Source: Candidatus Rifleibacteriota bacterium (lineage in GTDB: Bacteria > Muiribacteriota > Ozemobacteria > Ozemobacterales > Ozemobacteraceae). Taken from it: a stretch of DNA of 47,450 bases. The DNA is taken from assembly GCA_015233565.1 (NCBI GenBank), contig JADFXM010000055.1, positions 1 through 47,450 of the forward strand. The letters run 5' to 3'. Of the stretch, positions 1-8,910 are shown in pieces; position 1 is the stretch's first letter, and the number at the start of each line of letters is the position of its first letter. A program made the position numbers and the translations under genes. The notes below the pieces were generated by a model. The model worked only from the letters and a program-made list of their open reading frames with translations, made no database searches and was not told the DNA's origin.

Positions 1-1459
1 AAAGTTCGATAATAACCTGGCCTGCTTCATGACAAGCTTTTAATTTAATTGTACCGGAGGGATTCTTCCCTGATTTCTGACGTTCCTCGGGGGTTTCAAT
101 TCCGTGATCACAAGCGTTTCGGACCATGTGAGTCAATGGATCACTGAGTCCTTCAACCAGAGTTTTGTCCATTTCCACTTCTTTTCCGTCAATTTGAAGT
201 TGAATTTCCTTCTTCAATTCTTTTGAAAGGTCATGTACCAGTCGCGGGAACTTGTTGAAAACTCCCCCAATGGGTTGCATGCGTGTCCGCATAATTGCTT
301 CCTGTAGTTCAGTGGTGACAAGATTTATTCGTTGGCTGCCTGCTACAACTCCTTTGGGGTCATTAACCGCTATAGCTTCACGCAGTTGATTCCGGCTGAG
401 TACCAGTTCTCCTGCTAAGTTTACAAGGCTCTCCAAGAGATCAACGCCCACCCGCAAAGTTGACTCTGCTTGTGTTTTCTCCTGGGAGAGTATTTTTCCT
501 GGGTCCTTCTTCTTATTATCTTTTACAGCTGATTGGGGCTTTAAATTACTTATTTCATGAGCTTTTGATGCTTCAGGTGATGTTGGAAGAACTTCCGATT
601 TAAGTTGTGGCGATGAATTATTCTCTTCATTATTTGCGAGGAGATTAATTTTTGTGGCCTCGGGGGTTGAAGTTGCCGGAGAAGACTTTTGTTCGCTCGT
701 AGGGTCATACAATAAAGTAATTTTTTCCTCGGAAATTTCTAGAACAAGACATATTTGAGAAGGATCTATATCGGTGGAAAACAAAATCTGCATAGGTATA
801 GTTTTGGGAGGTTCCGAATTCAGGGTGCCTGCAGATGTAAAATCGATCTGTACATCCAGAATCCGCCCAAATCCGGTGAAAAGTTTGACCAAATCAAGCA
901 GGTTTTTGTTCTCAAAATCAATGTCCGTAAGGATGTTGTATTCCGCAAAATATAAGTGATTTTTGCTTCTTCGTACAGAGTCAAAGTCGGAATCGGAAAG
1001 CTTTACAAAGGATGATTTCGGAAGTTTTACGGTTGGACGAATTGGGTTTGGAACTTTTTTTCCAAGGAAAGGAGAGGAAATTTTAATTAATTCGGACAAT
1101 TGATCTGCAATAAATACCTCTTCGCAAGTCGTAGTGTCATTAATCATTTCCCGAAGTTTGTCAAATGCTTTTAAAAGTACACTGACTACTGACGGATTTG
1201 GTACTAAAACTCTTGATCTGATTAAATCAAGCACTGTCTCACTTTTGTGTGCAAGTTCCTGCATTTTTTTAAAATCAAATAAACTACTGGCACCTTTAAT
1301 GGAATGCGCGGCTCTAAAAACTTTGTTAACAAGCTTTTCGTTGATTTCTGCACCAGCTTCTTCGATTTGAAGCAGATCATTTTCAAGATCATTCAGTTGT
1401 TCCCTCGATTCAGCGATGAATTCCTTCAAAAGAAGATCTCTATCGATGTCAAGTTCCAT
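1..1459 (-). CDS. cheA: Chemotaxis histidine kinase CheA (N-terminal part, runs off the left edge)
   Basis: CheA autophosphorylates in response to chemoreceptors and passes the phosphate to CheY and CheB. About 486 residues lie in the window and the C-terminal end is outside it. The start is ATG at 1459-1457, preceded by GGGAG. Residues 1-105 are the Hpt (P1) domain with the phosphorylatable His52 in AAHSIKGASSLF. A folded linker follows (YFAEYNILTDIDF, like P2), then a long Ser/Pro/Lys-rich linker. The dimerisation domain contains LVNLAGELVLSRNQL and the catalytic domain begins with TRMQPIGGVF and the N-box DPLTHMVRNACDHGIE. The kinase residues that can be seen are intact. The gene is transcribed leftwards like the STAS gene upstream, from which a 271-bp gap separates it. 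cheC, cheD and fliA lie about 36 kb away in a separate operon. Confidence 0.95.
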   Translation of the reverse strand, partial: MELDIDRDLLLKEFIAESREQLNDLENDLLQIEEAGAEINEKLVNKVFRAAHSIKGASSLFDFKKMQELAHKSETVLDLIRSRVLVPNPSVVSVLLKAFDKLREMINDTTTCEEVFIADQLSELIKISSPFLGKKVPNPIRPTVKLPKSSFVKLSDSDFDSVRRSKNHLYFAEYNILTDIDFENKNLLDLVKLFTGFGRILDVQIDFTSAGTLNSEPPKTIPMQILFSTDIDPSQICLVLEISEEKITLLYDPTSEQKSSPATSTPEATKINLLANNEENNSSPQLKSEVLPTSPEASKAHEISNLKPQSAVKDNKKKDPGKILSQEKTQAESTLRVGVDLLESLVNLAGELVLSRNQLREAIAVNDPKGVVAGSQRINLVTTELQEAIMRTRMQPIGGVFNKFPRLVHDLSKELKKEIQLQIDGKEVEMDKTLVEGLSDPLTHMVRNACDHGIETPEERQKSGKNPSGTIKLKACHEAGQVIIEL

Positions 1460-1543
1460 ATTTTTCTCCCGAATATTTCATCGTAAACTACAAAGTCGAA
1501 CCAACAAAATACTTATTACTTCATTTCTAACAATGGCAACGAG

Positions 1544-1664
1544 ACTGTCGGAAAAGCTCGGTACATTGAATTAGGTGCAAAATGTGCTTGTTTGATGCGC
1601 GAAAGCGGAGCCAAAAAGCGAGTTGGTACATAAAATCATCCAATTTTAGGGGTTTTCCGACAGT
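1544..1664. repeat. 121-bp element bounded by 12-bp perfect inverted repeats (MITE-like)
   Basis: The sequence ACTGTCGGAAAA at 1544-1555 recurs as its exact reverse complement at 1653-1664. The pair bounds a 121-bp non-coding stretch between cheA and the STAS gene. I see no clear target-site duplication and the inner sequence is not strongly self-complementary. It could be a small non-autonomous transposable element, or the remains of an insertion sequence, or a chance long-range inverted repeat. It lies just upstream of cheA and could affect its expression. Confidence 0.35.
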
Positions 1665-1730
1665 TTGAACAACAGGGAATTGTTTTTCGGCTGAAAAACA
1701 TGTTGTGAAGAGAATTGCTTTTAAAGAAAG

Positions 1731-2075
1731 TCAGGACAACTCAGAATTATGATCAGCTCCTTTGGGGGTGTTTTCAACAAAAAATTTTGGGGAGAGCTGT
1801 AAAGTATTAAAAATTTCGGCAACAGGTGCTGATTGGTTTCTTAAAACAAGTTTTCCGTCTATCGATTGCATCGAATTTGCAGCTGCCATAAGAAGCGCAA
1901 TTCCATGGGAATCAATCATCTTGCAGCCTTCCATGTCGATAATCATTTTTTTTACATCACTACTAAAGTACTTTTTTAATTCATCGCGAATCTGACTCAC
2001 AACTTCTACTGTTAAGTTATTCTCTAATAAAACAGTAACGGTTTGATTTTCCAGATAAATTTTGGAATGTTCCAT
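1731..2075 (-). CDS. STAS-domain anti-sigma factor antagonist
   Basis: A 114-residue single-domain STAS protein of the SpoIIAA/RsbV type. Such proteins bind an anti-sigma (or other switch) kinase when unphosphorylated and are inactivated by phosphorylation on a conserved Ser. The family core is visible as KKMIIDMEGCKMIDSHGIALL; the Asp-Ser pair falls at D55-S56, where the phosphorylated Ser sits. The C-terminal tail (PKGADHNSELS) is short and polar. No cognate anti-sigma ATPase is encoded in the window, but two SpoIIE-type phosphatases that could dephosphorylate this protein lie about 7-12 kb away on the same strand. A well-formed sigma-A promoter about 70 bp upstream suggests it is transcribed on its own. 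The biological target (sigma factor or chemotaxis output) is unknown. Confidence 0.85.
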   Translation of the reverse strand: MEHSKIYLENQTVTVLLENNLTVEVVSQIRDELKKYFSSDVKKMIIDMEGCKMIDSHGIALLMAAANSMQSIDGKLVLRNQSAPVAEIFNTLQLSPKFFVENTPKGADHNSELS

Positions 2076-2433
2076 TGGTCAATTGCCTCACAATCATTTA
2101 ACTTTCCATTTTGAATTTTTAGCCACAAGAAATTTATGGAGATAATTTATACTTGACAAAATTGAATGTCAAGTAATAAACGGAAATTTGGTAGTTATTT
2201 ACCGAAAATGGGATTAATTCTCTTCAATAATATGGTATACGTTGTTTTTCTCCCGTTTCCGAGAAAATAGATGATTCTTTAACAAGGAAAATGTTTTTAA
2301 TGACAACAGGAATTCTGAAATTGGAGTTGGGTCTGACAGAAATTAATTGGAAGTTAGAATTAAGAGAGTGATAACCCTCATCCGATTGGCAAAAAGTCGG
2401 GCAGCCTAATGGAAGAATTTCCTAGTTCTTGTC
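2076..2433. other. 358-bp non-coding gap between the STAS gene and the hybrid kinase gene
   Basis: Apart from the STAS promoter and its palindrome at 2144-2174, I see no credible gene, RNA or strong terminator here. The composition is AT-rich. The stretch holds the 3' side of the hybrid-kinase transcript, which reads leftwards into it. Confidence 0.5.
2144..2174 (-). promoter_or_regulatory. Promoter of the STAS gene overlapping an 8-bp perfect inverted repeat
   Basis: Read leftwards, TTGACA lies at 2172-2167. TATAAA follows at 2151-2146 (15-bp spacing) or TAAATT at 2149-2144 (17-bp spacing). The -35 lies inside a perfect inverted repeat, ACTTGACA at 2151-2158 and TGTCAAGT at 2167-2174, with an 8-bp spacer. 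A repeat in this position could be a repressor or activator site; no binding protein is identified. Confidence 0.45.
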
Positions 2434-5400
2434 TCACTTCTCATCCAGGACTTCTCGAATTGTTTTGGCAAAACTTTGTTTAGTAACGGGTTTCAATAGG
2501 ATTCTATTTATTCCTGTGAATTTCTTTGCTTTTCCATTGACGGTTTCTCCGTAGCCCGTACATAAAATAATAGGAATTTCTGGTCTGATTTTCAAAACTT
2601 CAATGGCTAATTGGTCTCCAGGCAAATCAGGCATGGTCAAATCGGTAATAATCAGGTCGTAATCATTTGGAGCTGAGCGAAACAAGACAAAAGCTTCTGT
2701 TGGACTGATTTTGCACGTTACTGTATATCCAAGTGATTGCAATATTTCTTGGGAAATTTCAAGCAGCATCTCTTCGTCATCTATAAATAATATTCTTTCA
2801 GAACCTTTCAAATTGGCTCTTGATGGCTCAATTTGTTTTTCAGGCCGGACTTCTATGCAGGGCAAATAAATATTGAATGTTGAGCCCTTGCCAGGTTCAC
2901 TGTAGACTGTGATAGTTCCTTCATGAGCTTCCACAATTCCGTATACTACTGAAAGTCCCAATCCTGTACCTTTTCCACATTCTTTTGTAGTGAAAAAGGG
3001 ATCGAATATTCTGCTCATAATCTCAGGTTTAATGCCGCATCCAGTGTCACTTATCGATAATTTGACATAATTCCCAGGTGCCAAGCGGTTAATCAACCTT
3101 GAGTCATCTTTTCCGAAATATATTTTTTCTAATTTGATTTCCAGTGTTCCGTTATTTTCCATGGCATTACATGCATTAGAACATAAATTCAACATTATCT
3201 GATTGATTTGAGTTGAATTAGCCAAAATATTTTCAGAAACATCAATCTTTTGCTCAATTTTGACTGTTGATGGAATGGCAGGTCTCAGAAGTTTCATAGA
3301 TTCTTGTATAACTTTCGAAATATTCAGAGGTTCTTTTTCCGGGGAAGCTTTCCGGCTGAAAATTAATATCTGATTTATTAGTTCTTTAGCTCGAAGACAA
3401 GCTTTCAAAGATTCTGCAAGCCTTTGTTTCAAGGAAGGATGGTCTGAATCATAATTCAATGCCAATTCGTGATTTGCTATGATTATTGCCAATATATTAT
3501 TAAAGTCGTGTGCAATTCCTCCGGAAAAGGAGCCAAGCGCATCCATTTTTTGGGCTTGTCTGAGTTGCTCTTCAACTTTTAATCTATCACTTATGTCTCT
3601 TCCAACTGCAATGATGAATTGGGGGGTTCCGGTTTCATCTCTGATTGCTGACTCGAAATATTCAGTGGGAATCGTTTTGCCACTTTTACTAATCAGGGAC
3701 ATTTGAATATAAGCACTTTCGCCTGCTTTAATTTTTTCCAGAGCTACGGAAGCTGATTTGAGATCCTTTTCATTATAATAGTTATCCGGAGCCTTCATTA
3801 ATTTTATTTCTTCATCGCTGTAACCCGAAATATCTCTGAAAGCTTTGTTCCATCTAACTGCTTTTTGGGTTGATGGCTCAAAAACAAAAAAAGTGTCTGT
3901 TTGGGCGTTCAGTGCTGTTTCAGTAAAAAGCTTTTCCTTTAATAATTCCTCTGAATATCTGCTTTTTTCTTCGAATAATCGTGCATTTTCCAGAGAAATA
4001 GCTGCTTGAGCGGCTAAGAGATTAAGCACTTCCAGATGTTTGGAAGTGAACGCGCCGACCGCCAGATTGTTTTCCAGGTAAATTACTGCTGTCAGGGCCC
4101 CTTTACTGAGGATTGGAAAACAGATTACGGATTTGGGGCCGTTCTTTCGTACATAGGGGTCTGATGAATATTCTGAATCCTGAGAAATATTATCTGACAG
4201 AAAATGCTGGTTTGTTCTTGCAACATAACGGATGACTGAAAGCGGCAAATTTTCGGATTTTTCTATCGGTGTAGCCTTCAGAATGTTGAAAACCTTCCCT
4301 ATTCCAGCTTCTGCTTGAATTTTCAAGAGATATTGGTTGTTTTCGATGAAAACTCCTTTTTCTGCTCCAGCGTTTTCGATTACAATATTCATGATCTTTT
4401 CGAGCAGATTGTCCAACTTCATTTCCCCTGAAATAGTTTGTGCGGCTTTCATGATGCTGGCTAGATCAATTTCTGTTGCCTTGGTCAAGCATGTGGGCGT
4501 TCCCTCTGGTTTGTCGGAAGTCGGGTGAGTGACAGTGTTTGAAAATAAATTGGGATATTTAATTTCCAAATCCCGGACTTTCGTTTGTGCGCCCCAGCGT
4601 TGGTAGCCATACCGTGCTTTGTTGATATAAACCTGTGCTAAATCAGTCAACCCATGAGTGAGATAAAATTTGGCTGCTACCTCACAAGCCAAAGCCTCTT
4701 CATGCTGATAACCGTTTTCATGTGCACCTCGAATAGCTTTTTCATAGCTTTTTACCGCATTTTCGAAATGCCCTGAGATGCGGGCTATTTCGGCTTCCAC
4801 CAAATCGTGTTTATGTTGAAAATTCATGGAGGCATGTTCAGCCCATCGTTTTAGATGATTCTGCCAAACCCGCACTTTTTCCAAGACTTGAGAAAATTCA
4901 CTGGAAGAATTGAGCGGAGCCAATAATGCAAGTGGGGCGTAAAAACAGTATTGCATCACAGGATGAGCACTCCCGATGCTGTAAATGTAAGGTTCGGCAT
5001 GTTCAATTGCTTGCAGTGCCAGGTCTGTTTTTCCAAACAAATATGCCAATATCAGTTGGTTGAAATAATGCATTGAAATTCCTAACGGATTACCGCTTTT
5101 TAAAAGCCCCCCCATTGCCCCTTCCTGGTAACTTTCGCCTTTTATTTCCCAGGGTATTTTGCTAGTGTCACTCATAAGATTGATGATGGTCTGGTCCAAG
5201 CATAGCAACAGGTTTGTTATCAACTCATTGTTGAGAGGTCGAATTGCTTCAATATAATTTTCATATTCACGATGCACCTCAGGCAAAGGTGTATCAGTAC
5301 AAGACAATAAGCGCAGGTAGTTGCTGCTTGCATAAGCGGCAAATTCATATTCACCTAACTTCAATCCAACTTGGTAAGCTTTTTTTAGTGGTATCAGCGA

Positions 5401-8361
5401 CTCTCTAATGGGAAGACAATAAGGCGTAATAAATGTGTGAGTATTGTTCAGCAACATCGGTTGAAGAGGTGGATTAGGATATTTTTCAAATAACTCCTGC
5501 CCTAATTTTCCATATCGGGATCCAGAGGCATAATCGGCAATTCCCAAATCGCAGAGAATCAAACCATAGTTTACATAGAAAGCTGATGAATAGATAGAGT
5601 TTCCATATTGTACCGACAGCAGGACCCCCTGACATACAACAATCGGAAATAAATCCGGACGTGCGAAATAACTGAGAGAAATCAAACGAATCAAAACTCG
5701 CATGGCTGCCAATTTTACAGGGTCGGTCATAGCTCGAAGTTCCAATAAAACTGATGAAGAATACTTCCCTACTTCCTTTTTTGTGTGATTAAGGCATTCC
5801 TTGAGAATAGCTGGAGTCGCTTCATTTGGGGTATTTACCCCCAATAATCCTAGGAATTCAAAACCGATCAACAGGCCATCTAAATACTTGTTCAACATTG
5901 CATTGGCCTGCATTCTGATTTCAAAGATACGTGCCTTATCAAGAATTGTTGCGGCGTTTTGATTAACAACTTCGGCAAATCGTTCCATGCTCTTGAAATC
6001 GCCGTTCAGAAAGGCGACTTCGGTTAATTCAGTATAGAGATCCAGTGCCAGTTCATAGTCGTTCTGCCAACTGTCCTTGCTCAAAAGTGAATGCCCTGTC
6101 TGAAGATATTTGTAAGAAGAATGATACGCAGTCGCTGCTTTGGCTTTCTGTCCTGCTCTCAGGTTGAAACGGGCTATCTTATTCCTGGCAGGTTGATCTT
6201 CTGCTTGTTTTTCTCCCATATTAAGGTGATCAACCAGTTCAAACAGCTTTTCTTCAGCGATGATCGGATCTCTTAGCAATAATTGTCCTATCTGCCAATG
6301 CATGATTTGTTTTTCTAATTCGGAAAGCAATGAATAGACAGCTTGGTGTACTCGGTCATGGATAAATTGATAAGCGTCAGGGGTCTTTACTATCAAGCCA
6401 TCCTGCAAGGCTTTTAAGAGATCACGACTGACTTTCTCCTCACTTTGTTGGGCCAAAATAGCTAATACAGAAAATTCAAACCGATTTCCCATTACTGCAG
6501 CCAATTTCAGGATTGCCCCTGTTTCGGGCGAAAGCTGGAGGATTTTGCCGACCATCAGTTCCACTACGTTATCAGTGATGTTACATGCCTGAATTTGTAC
6601 TAAATTCCATTGCCATTGATTCCGTTGATAATCGAAGCTTATAAGGTTTTCTGAATACAGGGTTCTGACAAAGGCCTTCAGAAAGAATGGGTTTCCGCCG
6701 GTTTTGGCCAAAAGCAGTTCAGCAAGACCGTTTTTATTTCTCTCCTGTTCATTCGGTTTCAAATTGAAAGTGTCAGTGAGAAACTCCTTGATTTGAGTTA
6801 AAGTCAGGGCTGGTAATGTAATGGTTTGGAAGTCCACTCCGGTTTTTCTTATTTCTTCAAGAGTGGAAATCAGGGGGTGAACTGCGTTGACTTCGCTGTC
6901 CCGGTAAGAACCTATCAAAAAGAGATAGGGAATATCTTTCATCATTAGGGCCATCAGTTTAAGACTGGCTAAGTCTGCCCACTGGAGATCATCAAGAAAG
7001 ATAACCAGTGGGTGATCCGGTTGACAAAATACCCGAATGAAATTTCGAAACACCGAATTGAAGCGTTTTTGAGAATCGGTTGGTTCGAGTTCTTGTGTTG
7101 CAGGCATTTCTCCTAAAAGCAGCTTCGCCTCAGGAATAATTTCAATGATGATTTGTCCGTTTGAACCAACTGCTTCAGATAACTGCTTCTTTCGGTTTTG
7201 TAATTGTTCTTCCGGCTGTGCCAGTAATTGGGTTACCAAGGTTTTGAATGCAATGGAAATAGCGGAATAAGGGATATTATTTTGGTACTGTTCATATTTT
7301 CCGGAGACAAAATAAACTATTTTCTCAGATATTATTTTTTGAACTTCTTGTACCAATACGGTTTTTCCGACACCAGTATTTCCTGCTATCAGAAACAATT
7401 CTGCACTGCCTCCGCTGGCTCTTTCAAATGTTTCAATCAAAGCTCTGATTTCCGCTTCACGGCCATACAACTTTTTTGATATCTGTAGTTTTCCTGTCCA
7501 GTCTTCTTGACCGATAGGAAATGCTTCAATTTTTGCATTGGAGCGAAGCTGATTTTGACATCCAGTTAGATCCTTGTTTAAGCAAAACAAAGTCTGGTAG
7601 CGTTCTTCAGGAGTTTTAGCCAGCAGCTTCATGATGATCATTGACAGGACTTCCGGGATATTGCTACTGATCTTGCTCGGGGGAACCGGTTGCCTGGCAA
7701 TGTGGCAATAAATAATCTCCAATGGATCTTGCGTTTCAAAGGGCAGACGGCCCGTAAAAATCTCGAATAATGTTACGCCAAGGGAATAAAAATCTGTGCG
7801 ATAATCAACTGTTCGATTCATTCTCCCGGTCTGTTCGGGGGAAATATAAGCAAGTGTTCCTTCCGGAATTTGAGGGGAAGCAGAAGATTTCTCAGTCAGG
7901 AAAGTTGCCATTCCAAAATCAATGAGTTTCAATTGTTCTGTTTTGGGATTCCAAATAATATTTGATGGATTGAGGTTTTTATTAATGATATTAGCTTCAT
8001 GAAGGTGTTTCAAACTTTCAGTAATTTGAATTGCAAGAGAAAGAGATTCCTTCAGAGACATTCGGCGAGCTTTCATCCATTTATCCAGTGATTCGCCACC
8101 AATATCTTCCTGGACTATCATCAGAGTATCTTGTATTTTTTCAAGGCTCAAAACGTTGATAATACCAATGTTATTATTGTTTTTGGCAAGATAAAACTCA
8201 TTTTGAAAGTGGCTCAACTCTTCGGGAGTGGGTTGATCCTTGTTCAGAATTTTAAGGATAACCGAGTCCCGGGAACCTTCCATTAATGCCCTATAAATCC
8301 GTGAAACAGAGCTTTCATATAGCTTTTCAGTTATCTGATAATTTGCGATCTTATTTTCCAT
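2434..8361 (-). CDS. Giant trifunctional protein: Ser/Thr kinase-like, AAA ATPase, sensor histidine kinase with receiver
   Basis: 1975 residues with no obvious membrane segment. Order: protein-kinase fold (1-270; Lys37, DFG at 148-150, GTLAYISPEQTGRMN); AAA/MalT-like ATPase (290-500; Walker A GNTGVGKT at 327-334, Walker B VIFLDDLQWAD at 453-463); long helical TPR-like region (500-1290); GAF (1300-1470); PAS (1480-1600); HisKA with His1618 in GGIAHDFNNIL; HATPase (1710-1835; N-box NLCSNACNAM, GKGTGLGLS); receiver (1855-1975) with Asp1907. This is the layout of the trifunctional kinase/ATPase/histidine-kinase family known from cyanobacteria and myxobacteria. The kinase catalytic loop reads NKNLNPSN, so the expected catalytic Asp is Asn129 and the HRD His is also Asn. 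The first domain may therefore be a binding module, not a kinase. The histidine kinase and receiver look intact. The start is ATG behind GAGAGAAAA, with its own promoter at 8388-8416. The stimulus and output are unknown. Confidence 0.92.
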   Translation of the reverse strand: MENKIANYQITEKLYESSVSRIYRALMEGSRDSVILKILNKDQPTPEELSHFQNEFYLAKNNNNIGIINVLSLEKIQDTLMIVQEDIGGESLDKWMKARRMSLKESLSLAIQITESLKHLHEANIINKNLNPSNIIWNPKTEQLKLIDFGMATFLTEKSSASPQIPEGTLAYISPEQTGRMNRTVDYRTDFYSLGVTLFEIFTGRLPFETQDPLEIIYCHIARQPVPPSKISSNIPEVLSMIIMKLLAKTPEERYQTLFCLNKDLTGCQNQLRSNAKIEAFPIGQEDWTGKLQISKKLYGREAEIRALIETFERASGGSAELFLIAGNTGVGKTVLVQEVQKIISEKIVYFVSGKYEQYQNNIPYSAISIAFKTLVTQLLAQPEEQLQNRKKQLSEAVGSNGQIIIEIIPEAKLLLGEMPATQELEPTDSQKRFNSVFRNFIRVFCQPDHPLVIFLDDLQWADLASLKLMALMMKDIPYLFLIGSYRDSEVNAVHPLISTLEEIRKTGVDFQTITLPALTLTQIKEFLTDTFNLKPNEQERNKNGLAELLLAKTGGNPFFLKAFVRTLYSENLISFDYQRNQWQWNLVQIQACNITDNVVELMVGKILQLSPETGAILKLAAVMGNRFEFSVLAILAQQSEEKVSRDLLKALQDGLIVKTPDAYQFIHDRVHQAVYSLLSELEKQIMHWQIGQLLLRDPIIAEEKLFELVDHLNMGEKQAEDQPARNKIARFNLRAGQKAKAATAYHSSYKYLQTGHSLLSKDSWQNDYELALDLYTELTEVAFLNGDFKSMERFAEVVNQNAATILDKARIFEIRMQANAMLNKYLDGLLIGFEFLGLLGVNTPNEATPAILKECLNHTKKEVGKYSSSVLLELRAMTDPVKLAAMRVLIRLISLSYFARPDLFPIVVCQGVLLSVQYGNSIYSSAFYVNYGLILCDLGIADYASGSRYGKLGQELFEKYPNPPLQPMLLNNTHTFITPYCLPIRESLIPLKKAYQVGLKLGEYEFAAYASSNYLRLLSCTDTPLPEVHREYENYIEAIRPLNNELITNLLLCLDQTIINLMSDTSKIPWEIKGESYQEGAMGGLLKSGNPLGISMHYFNQLILAYLFGKTDLALQAIEHAEPYIYSIGSAHPVMQYCFYAPLALLAPLNSSSEFSQVLEKVRVWQNHLKRWAEHASMNFQHKHDLVEAEIARISGHFENAVKSYEKAIRGAHENGYQHEEALACEVAAKFYLTHGLTDLAQVYINKARYGYQRWGAQTKVRDLEIKYPNLFSNTVTHPTSDKPEGTPTCLTKATEIDLASIMKAAQTISGEMKLDNLLEKIMNIVIENAGAEKGVFIENNQYLLKIQAEAGIGKVFNILKATPIEKSENLPLSVIRYVARTNQHFLSDNISQDSEYSSDPYVRKNGPKSVICFPILSKGALTAVIYLENNLAVGAFTSKHLEVLNLLAAQAAISLENARLFEEKSRYSEELLKEKLFTETALNAQTDTFFVFEPSTQKAVRWNKAFRDISGYSDEEIKLMKAPDNYYNEKDLKSASVALEKIKAGESAYIQMSLISKSGKTIPTEYFESAIRDETGTPQFIIAVGRDISDRLKVEEQLRQAQKMDALGSFSGGIAHDFNNILAIIIANHELALNYDSDHPSLKQRLAESLKACLRAKELINQILIFSRKASPEKEPLNISKVIQESMKLLRPAIPSTVKIEQKIDVSENILANSTQINQIMLNLCSNACNAMENNGTLEIKLEKIYFGKDDSRLINRLAPGNYVKLSISDTGCGIKPEIMSRIFDPFFTTKECGKGTGLGLSVVYGIVEAHEGTITVYSEPGKGSTFNIYLPCIEVRPEKQIEPSRANLKGSERILFIDDEEMLLEISQEILQSLGYTVTCKISPTEAFVLFRSAPNDYDLIITDLTMPDLPGDQLAIEVLKIRPEIPIILCTGYGETVNGKAKKFTGINRILLKPVTKQSFAKTIREVLDEK

Positions 8362-8387
8362 TTTTCTCTCACATATTTTCTTTCAAT

Positions 8388-8416
8388 TTTATATCTTTTG
8401 CATGTCCAATGGTCAA
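8388..8416 (-). promoter_or_regulatory. Sigma-A promoter of the hybrid kinase gene
   Basis: Read leftwards: TTGACC at 8416-8411, a 17-bp spacer, and TATAAA at 8393-8388. The ATG lies 26 bp beyond the -10. It is divergent from the promoter of the small exported protein. Confidence 0.55.
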
Positions 8417-8486
8417 TTTTTTTTTCACTTTCTGATTCAATTTTCATTGAAGTATGCTTTTGCCTTCCAAGGCATCTAAGGGAAAT

Positions 8487-8515
8487 TTGAAAAATGGAGT
8501 TTAATGTGGTATGAA
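8487..8515 (+). promoter_or_regulatory. Candidate promoter of the small exported protein gene
   Basis: TTGAAA at 8487-8492, a 17-bp spacer and TATGAA at 8510-8515 (a 4/6 match to the -10). It lies 37 bp upstream of the ATG at 8553. Confidence 0.4.
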
Positions 8516-8552
8516 TGCTCAACAGCAATAGAAAAATTAAGGGGGTCATTAA

Positions 8553-8873
8553 ATGAATAAGCGGTTAGAGGGTTTTGTTTTCCTTACTTTTTTTCTTTTA
8601 CTTGGCAGTTTTGTACAAGCAAATGAAATTGCGGGAATTTCATATCCGGTGGAAGCTCAATCCACCAAGAGTGGAAAAGTTTGGCCCGCAATTTTTTTAA
8701 TCACTTCTCAAGATTCAAAATCAGGAAAAATCGAGGGGCAGATTGAATGGAAAAGTCTGAAAACAATAAACAAAATTGCCGGACGATTATCGCACGGGAA
8801 CCTTTCCTTTAAAGAAGTTGAACACATTAAAAATAAGGGCGCTCAACTTTTAGTCAATTTGTATCTTCATTAG
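8553..8873 (+). CDS. Small exported protein of unknown function
   Basis: 106 residues, not recognised with certainty. The N-terminus is a clear signal peptide: a charged MNKR start, a hydrophobic core rich in Phe and Leu, and likely cleavage after VQA. The mature part is about 83 residues and beta-rich in appearance (GKIEGQIEWKSL, IAGRLSHGNLSFKEVEHI). That pattern resembles small extracellular modules in which a turn of the type G-x-L-x-G-x-x-L-x-F-x-E leads into a further beta strand. Here the protein stops at that point, so it may be shortened. The start has a strong ribosome site (AGGGGG, 8-9 bp before the ATG) and a candidate promoter. It stands alone on the plus strand, divergent from the hybrid kinase and convergent with the phosphatase gene 37 bp downstream. 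Confidence 0.6.
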   Translation: MNKRLEGFVFLTFFLLLGSFVQANEIAGISYPVEAQSTKSGKVWPAIFLITSQDSKSGKIEGQIEWKSLKTINKIAGRLSHGNLSFKEVEHIKNKGAQLLVNLYLH

Positions 8874-8910
8874 CGAATGATTTCGGTTATTCAAGTGTCT
8901 CTAAGTGGCT

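Noticed and set aside
8331..8549. A 72-codon minus-strand open frame upstream of the hybrid kinase gene
   Set aside because: It overlaps the kinase start and its promoter, has no ribosome site and has random-looking composition (Lys, Arg and Ile rich).
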